Source: Mojavia pulchra JT2-VF2 (lineage in GTDB: Bacteria > Cyanobacteriota > Cyanobacteriia > Cyanobacteriales > Nostocaceae). Taken from it: a DNA stretch of 64,000 nucleotides. Below the pieces are notes generated by a model that was given only the letters and a program-made list of their open reading frames with translations, was not told the origin of the DNA and ran no database searches. The position numbers and the translations under genes are program-made. Position 1 is the first letter of the stretch. Each line of letters begins with the position of its first letter. Of this stretch, positions 28,016 to 36,552 are shown one piece after another. The DNA lies in NCBI GenBank assembly GCA_019359325.1, contig JAHHHN010000016.1, positions 1 to 64,000 on the forward strand, written 5' to 3'.

Positions 28016-29446
28016 CTAACTGGCGATCGCTCGTTTATAGGCTTCGTCCAGAACTTCTGAAAGTGTTGGGTGGGCGTGAACCAAATGAGCGAGGGTATTA
28101 ACAGATTGACGGTTGGCGATCGCTGCTGACGCTTCATGAATTAAGTCTGAGGCGTGCATTCCCATAATGTGAACACCCAAGACTTCTCCTGTGTCTTTGC
28201 GATACACTACCTTTGCTATACCGTCTGCTTCATTTTCTGCCAACGCTTTAGAATTACCTTTGAAGTAACTCCTACTAGTTCCTACTTCAAAGCCTTCAGC
28301 TTGACCCAATTCCTTAGCTGCTGTTTCCGTCATGCCGACATAGCTAATTTCTGGGTGAGTAAACGCTGCTGCTGGGATGCTGTGATAATCTACGACACGC
28401 TGGTGACCAACTATATTTTCCACCGCAACAATGCCTTGAGCAGAAGCAGCGTGAGCCAGCATCATTTTACCGTTGGCATCGCCAATAGCCCAGAGATGCG
28501 GTACAACTTCACCAGATGACAACACTGCCATGCGGTCATCGACGGGAATGAAATTGCGCCGATCAAGTTCCACACCTACAGTATCCAAACCGAGATTTTT
28601 AGTAGCTGGGATGCGTCCGGTAGCTACTAAGCAAGCATCCACCTCGATCACATCTACATCTTCTTTGGTTTTGAAATCTGCTAACTCAATCACCACCGGA
28701 GAACCAGGTATGACTTTTTTGGCGTATATTCCCACTTTAGTTTCAATATCGCGGGGAGTAATCAGCACCCGTTCGGCAAGTTTGGCAATGTCGCGGTCAA
28801 ATCCTGGCATTAGCTGATCTAGGGCTTCAATCATCGTGATTTCACAGCCCAAAGCCGAGTAAATATCAGAAAATTCCAAGCCAATGTAACCACTGCCAAT
28901 AATTGCCACCCAGTTTGGTAGCGATTCTAACTTTACACCTTGGTCACTAGTAAAAACAGTTTTGCCGTCTACTTCAATCCCCGGAGGAACAAAGGGTACT
29001 GAACCGGGAGAAAGGATGATGTCTTTAGCTGTGATAGTTTTTTCACCACCATCACCACTGACACTAACTTTTTGTGTGCCAGCTACTTTTCCCCAGCCTT
29101 TAATGATATCGACTCCCAGACGTTTGAGGCTATTTGTTAAATCGCCTTGGATTTTGGCAACGAGATTGTCGGCATGATTGGCGATCGCTTGCCGATCAAA
29201 CTCCACATTTCCGACTTGAATTCCCAGCGACTTGAGGTGGTGGGCATTACGTAAGTCTCGCACACGTCCTGATGCCGCTAGCAGCGCTTTCGACGGAATA
29301 CAACCCCGGTTGACACAGGTTCCCCCCATGTCAGCTGCTTCAATAATCGCTGTTTTGAGACCGCAGCTTACGGCGTGTAGGGCTGCGCCATGACCACCTA
29401 CACCAGCGCCTATAATAACTAAATCGTAATCGAATCCATGACTCAC
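28016..29446 (-). CDS. lpdA: Dihydrolipoyl dehydrogenase (E3)
   Basis: The 476-residue flavoprotein reoxidises lipoamide in the pyruvate and glycine-cleavage complexes. FAD motif [15 protein letters not shown] (12-26), redox-active disulfide CVNRGC (Cys44, Cys49), NAD motif [14 protein letters not shown], the second FAD motif [15 protein letters not shown] and the catalytic HPTLSE near the C-terminus are all present. It is flanked on both sides by copies of one repeat family. Confidence 0.96.
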   Translation of the reverse strand: MSHGFDYDLVIIGAGVGGHGAALHAVSCGLKTAIIEAADMGGTCVNRGCIPSKALLAASGRVRDLRNAHHLKSLGIQVGNVEFDRQAIANHADNLVAKIQGDLTNSLKRLGVDIIKGWGKVAGTQKVSVSGDGGEKTITAKDIILSPGSVPFVPPGIEVDGKTVFTSDQGVKLESLPNWVAIIGSGYIGLEFSDIYSALGCEITMIEALDQLMPGFDRDIAKLAERVLITPRDIETKVGIYAKKVIPGSPVVIELADFKTKEDVDVIEVDACLVATGRIPATKNLGLDTVGVELDRRNFIPVDDRMAVLSSGEVVPHLWAIGDANGKMMLAHAASAQGIVAVENIVGHQRVVDYHSIPAAAFTHPEISYVGMTETAAKELGQAEGFEVGTSRSYFKGNSKALAENEADGIAKVVYRKDTGEVLGVHIMGMHASDLIHEASAAIANRQSVNTLAHLVHAHPTLSEVLDEAYKRAIAS

Positions 29447-29914
29447 GTTAGTTTCCCCGTGTGCTTCGCCTTTTTATTCTCAACTTGACTAGCAACCAGT
29501 GCAACCCCTTTGAGGTTCGGCTATTGCTAAATCAAATTTATGATTTACGCTAGCAGGCAAAGAGACTGAATATCTTCAGTATCATAGCCAAACTTGTATA
29601 CTCACTTCATTTAATACTTAAATTTACCAGTTACTGGGGACTGGGGACTGGGAAAAAGCAGGGGTGCAGGGGAGACAAGGGGACAAGGGGACAAGGGGAC
29701 AAGGGGAAAGAACTATGATTAAATCTTGCTCCAAGTTGTTCCCCCATCCCCCATGCTCCTTGTTCTCTTCACCCAATACCCAATCTCCAGTCCCCAATCC
29801 CCAATCCCCAATACCCAATCCCCAACCTTTGAGTTTGTTTGCAACGTTTAAACTTCACGCTCAACCAGGGTTTAAAATCTTGGCACGCACAGGATTGAAG
29901 TAAGCGATCGCTCA
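29447..29914. repeat. Intergenic region with composite repeat upstream of the SWIM gene
   Basis: The segment at 29635-29830 repeats the block at 27680-28015 without its GC-rich insertion. It contains GGGGACAA three to four times in tandem (period 8) and 7-base units such as CCCAATC/CCCAATA at its right end. No gene is supported, although three frames are open through it. Confidence 0.7.
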
Positions 29915-31699
29915 ATGTTAATTCCTAATTTTAGTGAATTTACTATCCGCCGCAATGCCAACGCCAAATCTTTTCAGCGTGGCGAGGCATATTATGAAGC
30001 AGATGCTGTCATCTCCCTCACCCAACGTGGCAATCTGCTACAAGCAGAAGTAGAAGGGAATGAAGTTAAGCCCTATCAAGTCCGCCTTTGTCTCAATAAT
30101 GAGGGGCTGAATTCTGCCAACTGCACCTGTGCCTACGATTTAGATGGTTGGTGTAAACATATCGTAGCCACAATGCTCGTCTGTATGCGTCGGCCAGAAA
30201 TTGTAGAGGAGCGTCCTACTTTAGAGCAACTCCTGAATCGTCTGGATCATCTTCAAACCCAAAGATTACTGCAAGAGTTGGTGGCAGAATACCCCAGACT
30301 GATAGAGGCAATTGATCGCCATGTCAATTTGATTGTACATCCTGTTGCCAAACAACAAAGTGCCAAAAAAGCTAAACCTGTACGCCAAGCTACCATTAAT
30401 CCCAAACCTTTTGGGCAGCAAGTGCGCCAGATTCTTCGGGATGCGGTGCGTGCTTGGGAAGATGGTTATGATGATGACCCGATTACCGAAGAATTGCTCG
30501 GTGTTGTGCAAACTGCTGTAGATTTGAGCGAACGGGGAGATGGTAATAATGCGATCGCTATTTTAGAAGCGATTACCTCTGCGTGTGTAGAAAATTGGGA
30601 TGATGTTGCAGAGTACGGTGCTGATAACGATGAGATTGTTCAGGAATTAAATGATGCTTGGTGTGAAGCAATTCTCACCGCCGAACTCACCCCAGAAGAA
30701 AAAGTTGATATCCAAATAAATTTGGAAGCATGGCAAGATGAGTGGGACGCTGATTTTGGATTAGTTTCAGAAGCTTTGCGCCAAGGCTGGGATTACCCGC
30801 CACTGGTGCAGGTTCTCCAGGGTAACATCACAGAAAGAGGAGTTTGGGAAGGAGAAATACCAGACTATGCCGATGATTTGGCATTGATTCGGCTAAAAAT
30901 TCTCGAACGTCAGGAACGTTACCAAGAATACTTGTATCTGGCAGAAGCGGAAGGACAAACTCAACAATATTTGACCATGTTAGGGCGCTTAGGTAGGGTA
31001 GAGGAAGCAGTTGAGGCTGCTCAAACGCAGATGAACACAATGGAAGAAGCTTTTGCCCTAGCGAAAACACTCACAGAACAGAAATCGTTGCCACAAGCAT
31101 TAGACATTGCTGAAAGTGGATTAAAGTTACCAGGAAATTGTCAGTATAGCTTGGGGCTATGGATGAGTGATTTAGCTGAAGAGTTGGGTAATCGGGAGGC
31201 TGCTTTATTAGCAAGAAAGGCTGCTTTTCAAGCCAAGCCTTCTTTATTTGACTACCAGAAGTTAGAAGAATTGGCAGGGGAAAACTGGGCAAGTGTCAAA
31301 GCAGAATTGTTGCAAATCATCCGCACCTATAATGGCTGGGGAACGGAGTCAGCCAAGGTGAATATTTATTTACATGAAGGACTAATTGATGATGCGATCG
31401 CAACTGTAAATGATTTTAGTTCCTACAATTCTGAGTTAATTTATCGAGTCATGGATGCTGCAATATCTCACAATCCTGACTGGGTGATTTCTAATGCCTG
31501 TCGCCGTGCCGAGTTAATTATAGATGCAGGTAAGGCAGAATATTATGATCATGCAGTTCAGTGGTTAAAAAAGGCACGCGCCGCCTATTTAGAATCTGGG
31601 AGAAAAGCAGATTGGGCTAGCTATAAAGCCGAGTTGATGGAAATCCACGGACGCAAGCGTAAATTGATGGGATTATTTAAGGAAAAGGGCATGGAATGA
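29915..31699 (+). CDS. SWIM zinc-finger protein
   Basis: 594 residues. Near the N-terminus lies a SWIM zinc motif CxC-x7-CxH (C70, C72, C80, H82; CTCAYDLDGWCKHIVA). The remainder is a long helical-repeat region (TPR-like, with many Ala/Leu/Glu pairs) ending in a basic tail (HGRKRKLMGLFKEKG). SWIM fingers bind DNA or protein, and bacterial members are often found with SNF2 helicases; none is adjacent here. The function is not assigned. Confidence 0.85.
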   Translation: MLIPNFSEFTIRRNANAKSFQRGEAYYEADAVISLTQRGNLLQAEVEGNEVKPYQVRLCLNNEGLNSANCTCAYDLDGWCKHIVATMLVCMRRPEIVEERPTLEQLLNRLDHLQTQRLLQELVAEYPRLIEAIDRHVNLIVHPVAKQQSAKKAKPVRQATINPKPFGQQVRQILRDAVRAWEDGYDDDPITEELLGVVQTAVDLSERGDGNNAIAILEAITSACVENWDDVAEYGADNDEIVQELNDAWCEAILTAELTPEEKVDIQINLEAWQDEWDADFGLVSEALRQGWDYPPLVQVLQGNITERGVWEGEIPDYADDLALIRLKILERQERYQEYLYLAEAEGQTQQYLTMLGRLGRVEEAVEAAQTQMNTMEEAFALAKTLTEQKSLPQALDIAESGLKLPGNCQYSLGLWMSDLAEELGNREAALLARKAAFQAKPSLFDYQKLEELAGENWASVKAELLQIIRTYNGWGTESAKVNIYLHEGLIDDAIATVNDFSSYNSELIYRVMDAAISHNPDWVISNACRRAELIIDAGKAEYYDHAVQWLKKARAAYLESGRKADWASYKAELMEIHGRKRKLMGLFKEKGME

Positions 31700-31781
31700 T
31701 AGACAAAGCTATTTAATATCATCACTTGGGAACCTGCAATTTTTGTAGGGTACGTTACGCTGTCGTTAACGCATCTTACAT

Positions 31782-32117
31782 CTACTGCAAACCGAGAATT
31801 GTACACAATGCCAATGCTAATTGCTCTATATAATCATGATCTAGATGACCAATAACTCTAATGATTCTGGATTTATCAATGGCTCGAATTTGCTCACAAA
31901 GTATTACGGAGTCTTGGTTTAATCCAGCAACTCCTAAAGAAACAAATACATGAGATGGTAAAAGAGCACGCCGAATCTTAGATGTAAAAGGTGCAATTAT
32001 TGTGTGAGGACTAACAGCATTCGCTTGATCAATTTGTAGAACCACAACAGGTCTAATTCCTGCTTGTTCTGTACCTATCACTGGATTTAGATCGCAAAGA
32101 ATCACATCCCCCCGCAT
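31782..32117 (-). CDS. MazF/PemK-family toxin (mRNA interferase)
   Basis: 111 residues beginning MRGDVILCDLNPVIGTEQAG, the hallmark start of MazF toxins, followed by RPVVVLQID, IAPFTSKIRR and CEQIRAIDKSRI. Family members cut RNA at short sequences. A GTG four codons upstream would overlap the antitoxin; ATG 32117, six bases after the antitoxin stop codon, fits the family better. The partner is the DUF2281 protein upstream. Confidence 0.88.
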   Translation of the reverse strand: MRGDVILCDLNPVIGTEQAGIRPVVVLQIDQANAVSPHTIIAPFTSKIRRALLPSHVFVSLGVAGLNQDSVILCEQIRAIDKSRIIRVIGHLDHDYIEQLALALCTILGLQ

Positions 32118-32122
32118 AATTT

Positions 32123-32353
32123 CTACCACTTGATTTCCCCACGGGCTAAACGATTCTCATAGTCTTCTAAATTGGATAGGTAGTCAGAAAAGTCTGATTC
32201 TACTAGATCTAAAGATTCCATAGATTGAAACCATGATGAAGAGTCTTTAGTGCCATACTTCCAAACAAGGAAGTCTATAAAATCACTGACCTCTTGAACC
32301 AGAGAATCTGGAAGAAGGCGAATCTTTGCAATAGTTTCATCATGTACAGCCAT
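32123..32353 (-). CDS. DUF2281-type antitoxin
   Basis: 76 residues. The first 35 match the DUF2281 pattern (KIRLLPDSLVQEVSDFIDFLVWKY) and the acidic C-terminus (SDFSDYLSNLEDYENRLARGEIKW) would wrap the toxin. It is immediately upstream of the MazF toxin gene in one operon, the usual antitoxin-first order. Confidence 0.8.
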   Translation of the reverse strand: MAVHDETIAKIRLLPDSLVQEVSDFIDFLVWKYGTKDSSSWFQSMESLDLVESDFSDYLSNLEDYENRLARGEIKW

Positions 32354-32418
32354 AAGATATGCCTTTTAGTTGTGATTTTATTTCTAGGATACTCTGTAAA
32401 ACTCGTGTTTTTTGAATA

Positions 32419-32904
32419 TCAACTCTTGCCATTGGTGTTAAATTTTTCTATGATTAGCTCTTCTGAAATTGATGAGGCTACTATTCTAAGATTAATGTCA
32501 ACTATTATTTTATTGTTGTCGAAACTTATATTTGTTTTTTTAACTAATAATTCTACTGGTAGATTATCACTTAATTTAATTTGATTAGATATTTGATTTT
32601 TATATCCTGCTTCTTCAAGCCATTCAGTAATATTTCGCCAGTTTTCTACCTTTTCATCAGATTTATCCACTAAATTCTTCACATACTTATACAAAGTATT
32701 ACAAAGGTCAACTTCGACACCTTTGATGTTCTTATTGAGCTTTTCAGCTATTTCAGCCGGACTGTAACCACAAAGCAACCCGCGCAAGTGTAGTTTTTCG
32801 ACTGGTGTCAAACGCTTTCCCTTGGCGGATGAAATGTCTGTGTACAGCGTTTCCAAATCCCAGTACTTTGCAGCCTGGGTGAATTGCTGATCAATAGATG
32901 TCAT
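32419..32904 (-). CDS. Stand-alone helix-turn-helix protein related to STAND N-terminal domains
   Basis: 161 residues. An N-terminal helical domain holds LTPVEKLHLRGLLCGYSPAEIAEKLN, an HTH of the kind found at the N-terminus of cyanobacterial NB-ARC, WD40 and vWA-MoxR-associated proteins. The C-terminal 90 residues are a predicted beta-rich segment (VELLVKKTNISFDNNKIIVDI). No ATPase follows, so it is a free adaptor or regulator. The base composition is AT-rich, like the neighbouring island. Confidence 0.6.
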   Translation of the reverse strand: MTSIDQQFTQAAKYWDLETLYTDISSAKGKRLTPVEKLHLRGLLCGYSPAEIAEKLNKNIKGVEVDLCNTLYKYVKNLVDKSDEKVENWRNITEWLEEAGYKNQISNQIKLSDNLPVELLVKKTNISFDNNKIIVDINLRIVASSISEELIIEKFNTNGKS

Positions 32905-33117
32905 TGCTCTGATTCTTGATATAGAAGTTCCTAGCCTTATCCTAGCCTAAGCTCTAATTGTTGCTAGTACATTCTGATTATTTTTAAATTTAGCATTAAA
33001 AAATATTAGTTTTAAATTTAAATGCGTAATAATACGTATAAAAATTGATGGCGCTATGTTATGGGCGAGTTTTGCTTGTGTTCCACAAAAGCTTTTTATG
33101 GCTGATTCCTACAGCTA

Positions 33118-33147
33118 GGCTAACTTAACCACTAACACTTGTTAGCC
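33118..33147 (+). promoter_or_regulatory. Inverted repeat upstream of the two-gene operon
   Basis: GGCTAAC (33118-33124) and GTTAGCC (33141-33147) are perfect inverted copies with a 16-base spacer, ending 51 bases before the start of the first gene. It could be an operator or a leader hairpin. No known consensus was matched. Confidence 0.35.
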
Positions 33148-33198
33148 GTTTAGCTTCAGTGATAATACATTACTAAAAATTACACTAAGGAGCATTTG

Positions 33199-34077
33199 AT
33201 GGTTTCATTTTACCTTGGTCATAAAGCTAATGAACTTGCCAAAGGCGCTCAAGAGCGATATGAACGTGCTGTTGAATGGTTGAAAGAAGAGGAAGAAGCT
33301 ACTAACAAGTTAGCAGCTGAGTATGGCCAACTCCAACTCAAGGTCATTAAAGACACGATTAAGCGTTTTGTTGATTTTCTTGAACGCACTGGTAGAAAAG
33401 CTTCCGAAAGCGAGAAGCGGCTTTTAGAAGGTCTAGACTTTTCAGTTCAGCAGATACAAGAATATAAAGCTGCTGCCATAGCAGCAGAACAGTATTTCAT
33501 GGCTGGTGCTAAAGCCGCTGGAGCCGCAGCAGCAGGTTATGGGAGTGCTATAGGTGTTGCTACTTCTATAGGAGTGGCAAGCACCGGAACAGCTATCTCA
33601 AGCCTCAGTGGAGCCGCAGCCACTAATGCAATGTTGGCATGGTTCGGCGGTGGTATGGCTCTTGGTGTGTGGGTGCTAGGTGGTATCACTGCTATTCCAG
33701 CTTTGGCTATTGGTGGCTTTTTTGCGGCTTGTGAAGGTGAAAAAGCCATGACCAAAGCGCAAGAATATGTAGCCAAAGTCAATGAAGCAGTTACTGAAAT
33801 TTACGCTGCCGATGATTATGCAATACAAGTAAAACAGCGCATTACTGAGTTAAAAACTGTTTTTGAATCCCTAAACACTCTTGCTGTTAAAGGACTGAAC
33901 GAACTTGAATTTCAAGCTTTTGATTCAAACAGAGATGCCGAGAAGTTTCAACAGGTAGGACTTCTGATGAAAGCACTTGTAGAAATTCTGAAAACCCCAG
34001 TCTTGAACAGTGAAGGAAAACTTAATCTTGGCACTGTCACCATTTTAGAAAAATACCGCACCCTACCAGGTAAATAA
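33199..34077 (+). CDS. Coiled-coil protein with central membrane hairpin, function unknown
   Basis: 292 residues in three parts: an N-terminal amphipathic coiled coil (about 1-95), a Gly/Ala-rich hydrophobic centre (about 100-182; e.g. AAAGYGSAIGVATSIGVAST and FGGGMALGVWVLGGITAIP) that can form a glycine-zipper membrane hairpin, and a C-terminal coiled coil. This layout recalls alpha-helical pore-formers and dynamin- or GTPase-associated membrane proteins, but no enzyme motif is present. AAGGAG lies six bases before ATG 33199. The next gene starts two bases after the stop. It sits in an accessory island with toxin-antitoxin and nuclease genes. I recall similar Gly-zipper proteins in other bacteria, without known function. 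Confidence 0.75.
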   Translation: MVSFYLGHKANELAKGAQERYERAVEWLKEEEEATNKLAAEYGQLQLKVIKDTIKRFVDFLERTGRKASESEKRLLEGLDFSVQQIQEYKAAAIAAEQYFMAGAKAAGAAAAGYGSAIGVATSIGVASTGTAISSLSGAAATNAMLAWFGGGMALGVWVLGGITAIPALAIGGFFAACEGEKAMTKAQEYVAKVNEAVTEIYAADDYAIQVKQRITELKTVFESLNTLAVKGLNELEFQAFDSNRDAEKFQQVGLLMKALVEILKTPVLNSEGKLNLGTVTILEKYRTLPGK

Positions 34078-34079
34078 AC

Positions 34080-34487
34080 ATGACAGCTAAGAAAGTTCAT
34101 GTAGAAGTATTGGGAACAGGTGCAGATGCTCTTCAAAGCTTACACGCTATTATTGAAGCCTACACTGATTACAAGAAAGTTGCACAAGAAGAACAGACTA
34201 AACGACGTGATATCGAAGCCTGGGAAAAAACAACAATTGCCCAGGTTCAAGCTAATCGTGATGTTCTGATAAAGTATCTTGAAAGCTCATTTGATGAACG
34301 AGCAAATAATTTTCGTTTTCTGTTTGAGAAAGTCGATCAGGCAATTGCACAGGGTGATAATAAGCAATTAAGTTTATTCCTGCATTCCATCACTGAACTA
34401 GCAAAATCTAGTCCATTTAAAGACTTTGCAGATTTGACATCAGTGAGAGCGGCTCTCGACAATCCACAGCATGAATGGACAATTTGA
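34080..34487 (+). CDS. Small helical partner protein of the preceding gene, function unknown
   Basis: 135 residues, almost entirely helical, with a central run IEAWEKTTIAQVQANRDVLIKY and a short C-terminal peptide ending HEWTI. No membrane segment or catalytic motif is visible. The two-base gap to the upstream gene points to translational coupling and a complex. It could be an immunity, chaperone or assembly partner of the membrane-hairpin protein; this is inference. Confidence 0.7.
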   Translation: MTAKKVHVEVLGTGADALQSLHAIIEAYTDYKKVAQEEQTKRRDIEAWEKTTIAQVQANRDVLIKYLESSFDERANNFRFLFEKVDQAIAQGDNKQLSLFLHSITELAKSSPFKDFADLTSVRAALDNPQHEWTI

Positions 34488-34646
34488 TAAGGAAAAGCCG
34501 CATGAATGATGAATGCAAACAAAAATTTTAGGATTATTAAATAAGTTTGTCATGTAGCGATCGCACTGATTTTTTTATATTGATGTCAAGTGCGATCGCC
34601 TATTTTTATTACTCGCAAATATTCAGGCGATCGCTAATAAAATTAT

Positions 34647-35210
34647 TTAAATCATGGGTCTTAACATTTCCCGCACCGTAATTATGCATTCAGGAAAAGC
34701 TGAGGGTGAAATTTGCACATCCTCTGCAATAATTGTCTCACTTTGATAACCTTCTTGGCTCGGTAAGCGATAAACATGAAGCTTCCGCCCATTTACATCT
34801 AAAACCCAGTAATCTAAAATACCCGACTTGGCATAGATAGATGCTTTCACCTCTCGGTCATATTTGAGACTGGTATCAGCTACTTCAATAATCAGAAATA
34901 TTTCAGATGGAGTGGGATGGTGGTCATCGTAATCCAAGGAATCGGGAATTACCACAGCCACATCTGGTTCTGGTTCAGAATAATCATTCAATTGCACAGG
35001 AGACTGAAATCGCAATAAAACGCGATCGCCTAAGCGGTTCCGCAATAATCTTTCCGTGCGAGTAATCGCTGACTCATGGGCGGTTCCCTTGGCTGCCATC
35101 CGAATTATTTGCCCCGCAATTAACTCAACCCGTTCTTCTGGATGAAAAATTCCAGCCTCCGCCATGCGGTGATAGTCTTGAACTGTTAACAGGCGAATAC
35201 CTAAAACCAT
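34647..35210 (-). CDS. Uma2-family (DUF820) putative endonuclease
   Basis: 187 residues with the complete Uma2 core: YHRMAEAGIFHPEERVELIAGQI, SEPEPDVAVV (metal-binding Asp), FLIIEVADTSLKYDREVKASIYA (Glu and Lys of the PD-(D/E)XK-like site) and YWVLDVNGRKLHVYR. This is the standard length. The target is unknown. HIP1 octamers surround it. Confidence 0.9.
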   Translation of the reverse strand: MVLGIRLLTVQDYHRMAEAGIFHPEERVELIAGQIIRMAAKGTAHESAITRTERLLRNRLGDRVLLRFQSPVQLNDYSEPEPDVAVVIPDSLDYDDHHPTPSEIFLIIEVADTSLKYDREVKASIYAKSGILDYWVLDVNGRKLHVYRLPSQEGYQSETIIAEDVQISPSAFPECIITVREMLRPMI

Positions 35211-35361
35211 ATCAGTTAAGCCGGACAGTTCAGTGCTTTTGCTTTTTCCAGTCTATCGATTCTAGTGATTTACTGTCATTATCTGATAGCTAATAGTGCA
35301 AATAAACCCTAATGTTTGTAGAACATGGGTTCAAAGTATATATTTAAACAAGCTTTTTAAA

Positions 35362-35448
35362 CGGAGAGGGAGGGATTCGAACCCTCGTATACATTGCTGC
35401 ATAACAGCATTTCCAGTGCTGCGCCTTCAACCACTCGGCCACCTCTCC
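35362..35448 (-). tRNA. trnS-GGA: tRNA-Ser (anticodon GGA)
   Basis: Read on the minus strand it starts GGAGAGGTGGCCGAGTGG and ends with the T-arm GGTTCGAATCC, acceptor CCTCTCC and discriminator G. The anticodon arm CAGCA-CTGGAAA-TGCTG gives anticodon GGA, which reads UCC and UCU. The long variable arm (TTATGCAGCAATGTATACGA) is typical of serine tRNA. No CCA is encoded. Confidence 0.97.
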
Positions 35449-35540
35449 AGGTGCCACGATTTACAATTCTACAATGAAATCGCAGAAAATGCAAAGATAA
35501 AAGAAGACATTTGAGAGTAAAGCTAAAATCCCGAATCAAG

Positions 35541-35909
35541 ATGTCCCAAACATACACAATTAAAGTTCACGATCGCACTACAGGCAAAGAATACACCCTA
35601 AGAGTGCCAGAAGACCGCTACATCCTGCACAGTGTTGAACAACAAGGATCAGAATTGCCATTTTCTTGCCGCAATGGTGCTTGTACTACTTGTGCTGTCA
35701 GGGTGCTATCAGGAGAAATTTACCAACCAGAGGCAATTGGATTGTCGCCTGAGTTACGGCGGAAAGGTTATGCCCTATTATGTGTGAGTTATCCCCGTTC
35801 TGACTTGGAGGTGGAGACACAAGACGAAGATGAAGTCTATGAACTCCAGTTTGGGCGCTATTTTGCTAGGGGGAAAGTTAAGGCGGGTTTACCGTTAGAT
35901 GAGGATTAA
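35541..35909 (+). CDS. [2Fe-2S] plant-type ferredoxin with C-terminal extension
   Basis: 122 residues. Cluster ligands C43, C48, C51 and C81 show the CX4CX2CX29C spacing of plant-type ferredoxins (FSCRNGACTTC). Unlike photosynthetic PetF, about 25 extra residues follow the core (QDEDEVYELQFGRYFARGKV), as in the FdC2-like group, so it is probably a specialised electron carrier rather than the main photosystem I acceptor. A TTG ten codons upstream is in frame, but ATG 35541 gives the family start MSQTYTIKVHD. The nuclease gene follows closely. Confidence 0.9.
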   Translation: MSQTYTIKVHDRTTGKEYTLRVPEDRYILHSVEQQGSELPFSCRNGACTTCAVRVLSGEIYQPEAIGLSPELRRKGYALLCVSYPRSDLEVETQDEDEVYELQFGRYFARGKVKAGLPLDED

Positions 35910-35927
35910 GATTTGGTTCGCGCAAAG

Positions 35928-36488
35928 ATGCAAATTCAGGCTTTGGTGAAGCGTCTTGGCATTTGGACGCGCAGAATAATTATATTGGCTTGTCTATTAC
36001 TGCTAGTCAGTTGCCAAGCCAAAAATCAGCCTACAGCTAATCAGATACAGGTGAAAGTAGCGCGGGTGGTCAGTGGGCAAAGTTTGGAAGTTCTAGGTGT
36101 AGCTGAACAACCAAACTTGATTTCCCAAGTGCGGTTAATTGGTATTGATGCACCAGATATACGTCAGCGTCCTTGGGGAGAGAACGCCAGACAAGCGTTA
36201 GAAACGCTAATTGGCGGTGCAGAACAAGTTGTAACGCTGGAGTTTGATCTAGAGGCAAAAGACAAAGTTAACCGGACTTTAGCCTATGTGTGGAAAGATA
36301 AGGTGTTGTTGAACGAAGAAATAGTGAAACAAGGGTATGCACTATTTGTCGGGCGATCGCCTAATCATAAATATGACCAGCGTTTAGAACGCGCTCAACA
36401 ATGGGCTAGACTCATGGGGCAAGGAATTTGGCAATCAGAAAAACCCATGCGTCTTACTCCTGCTGAGTTTCGTCGCCAATATCGTTAA
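35928..36488 (+). CDS. Thermonuclease-family (SNase) lipoprotein
   Basis: 186 residues. Signal segment with lipobox LLVSC (Cys29), then a staphylococcal-nuclease OB-fold: RVVSGQSLEV, VRLIGIDAPDIRQRPWGENA (active-site Arg and Asp), KDKVNRTLAYVW (second Arg) and the helical C-terminus RLERAQQWARLMGQGIW. The pattern is that of active SNases, expected to act in the periplasm on nucleic acid. A TTG start at 35913, five codons upstream, is possible. Confidence 0.85.
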   Translation: MQIQALVKRLGIWTRRIIILACLLLLVSCQAKNQPTANQIQVKVARVVSGQSLEVLGVAEQPNLISQVRLIGIDAPDIRQRPWGENARQALETLIGGAEQVVTLEFDLEAKDKVNRTLAYVWKDKVLLNEEIVKQGYALFVGRSPNHKYDQRLERAQQWARLMGQGIWQSEKPMRLTPAEFRRQYR

Positions 36489-36552
36489 AGGGGGATTAGG
36501 GGCTGGGGATTGGGGACTGGGTAGACAAGGGTTACAAGAGAACTAATAACTA

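Noticed and set aside
27678-28060. Three overlapping plus-strand frames in the composite repeat
   Set aside because: They follow from the G/C-rich repeat being open in all frames; no protein features.
28154-29177. Plus-strand frames opposite lpdA
   Set aside because: Antisense shadows of a well-identified gene.
27680-29830. CRISPR array at the repeat blocks near lpdA
   Set aside because: Repeats are short-period tandem words without regular spacers of constant length; no cas genes in the window.
32294-32584. 96-codon plus-strand frame between the antitoxin and HTH genes
   Set aside because: Hydrophobic composition comes from reading AT-rich antisense of the HTH gene; no start signal.
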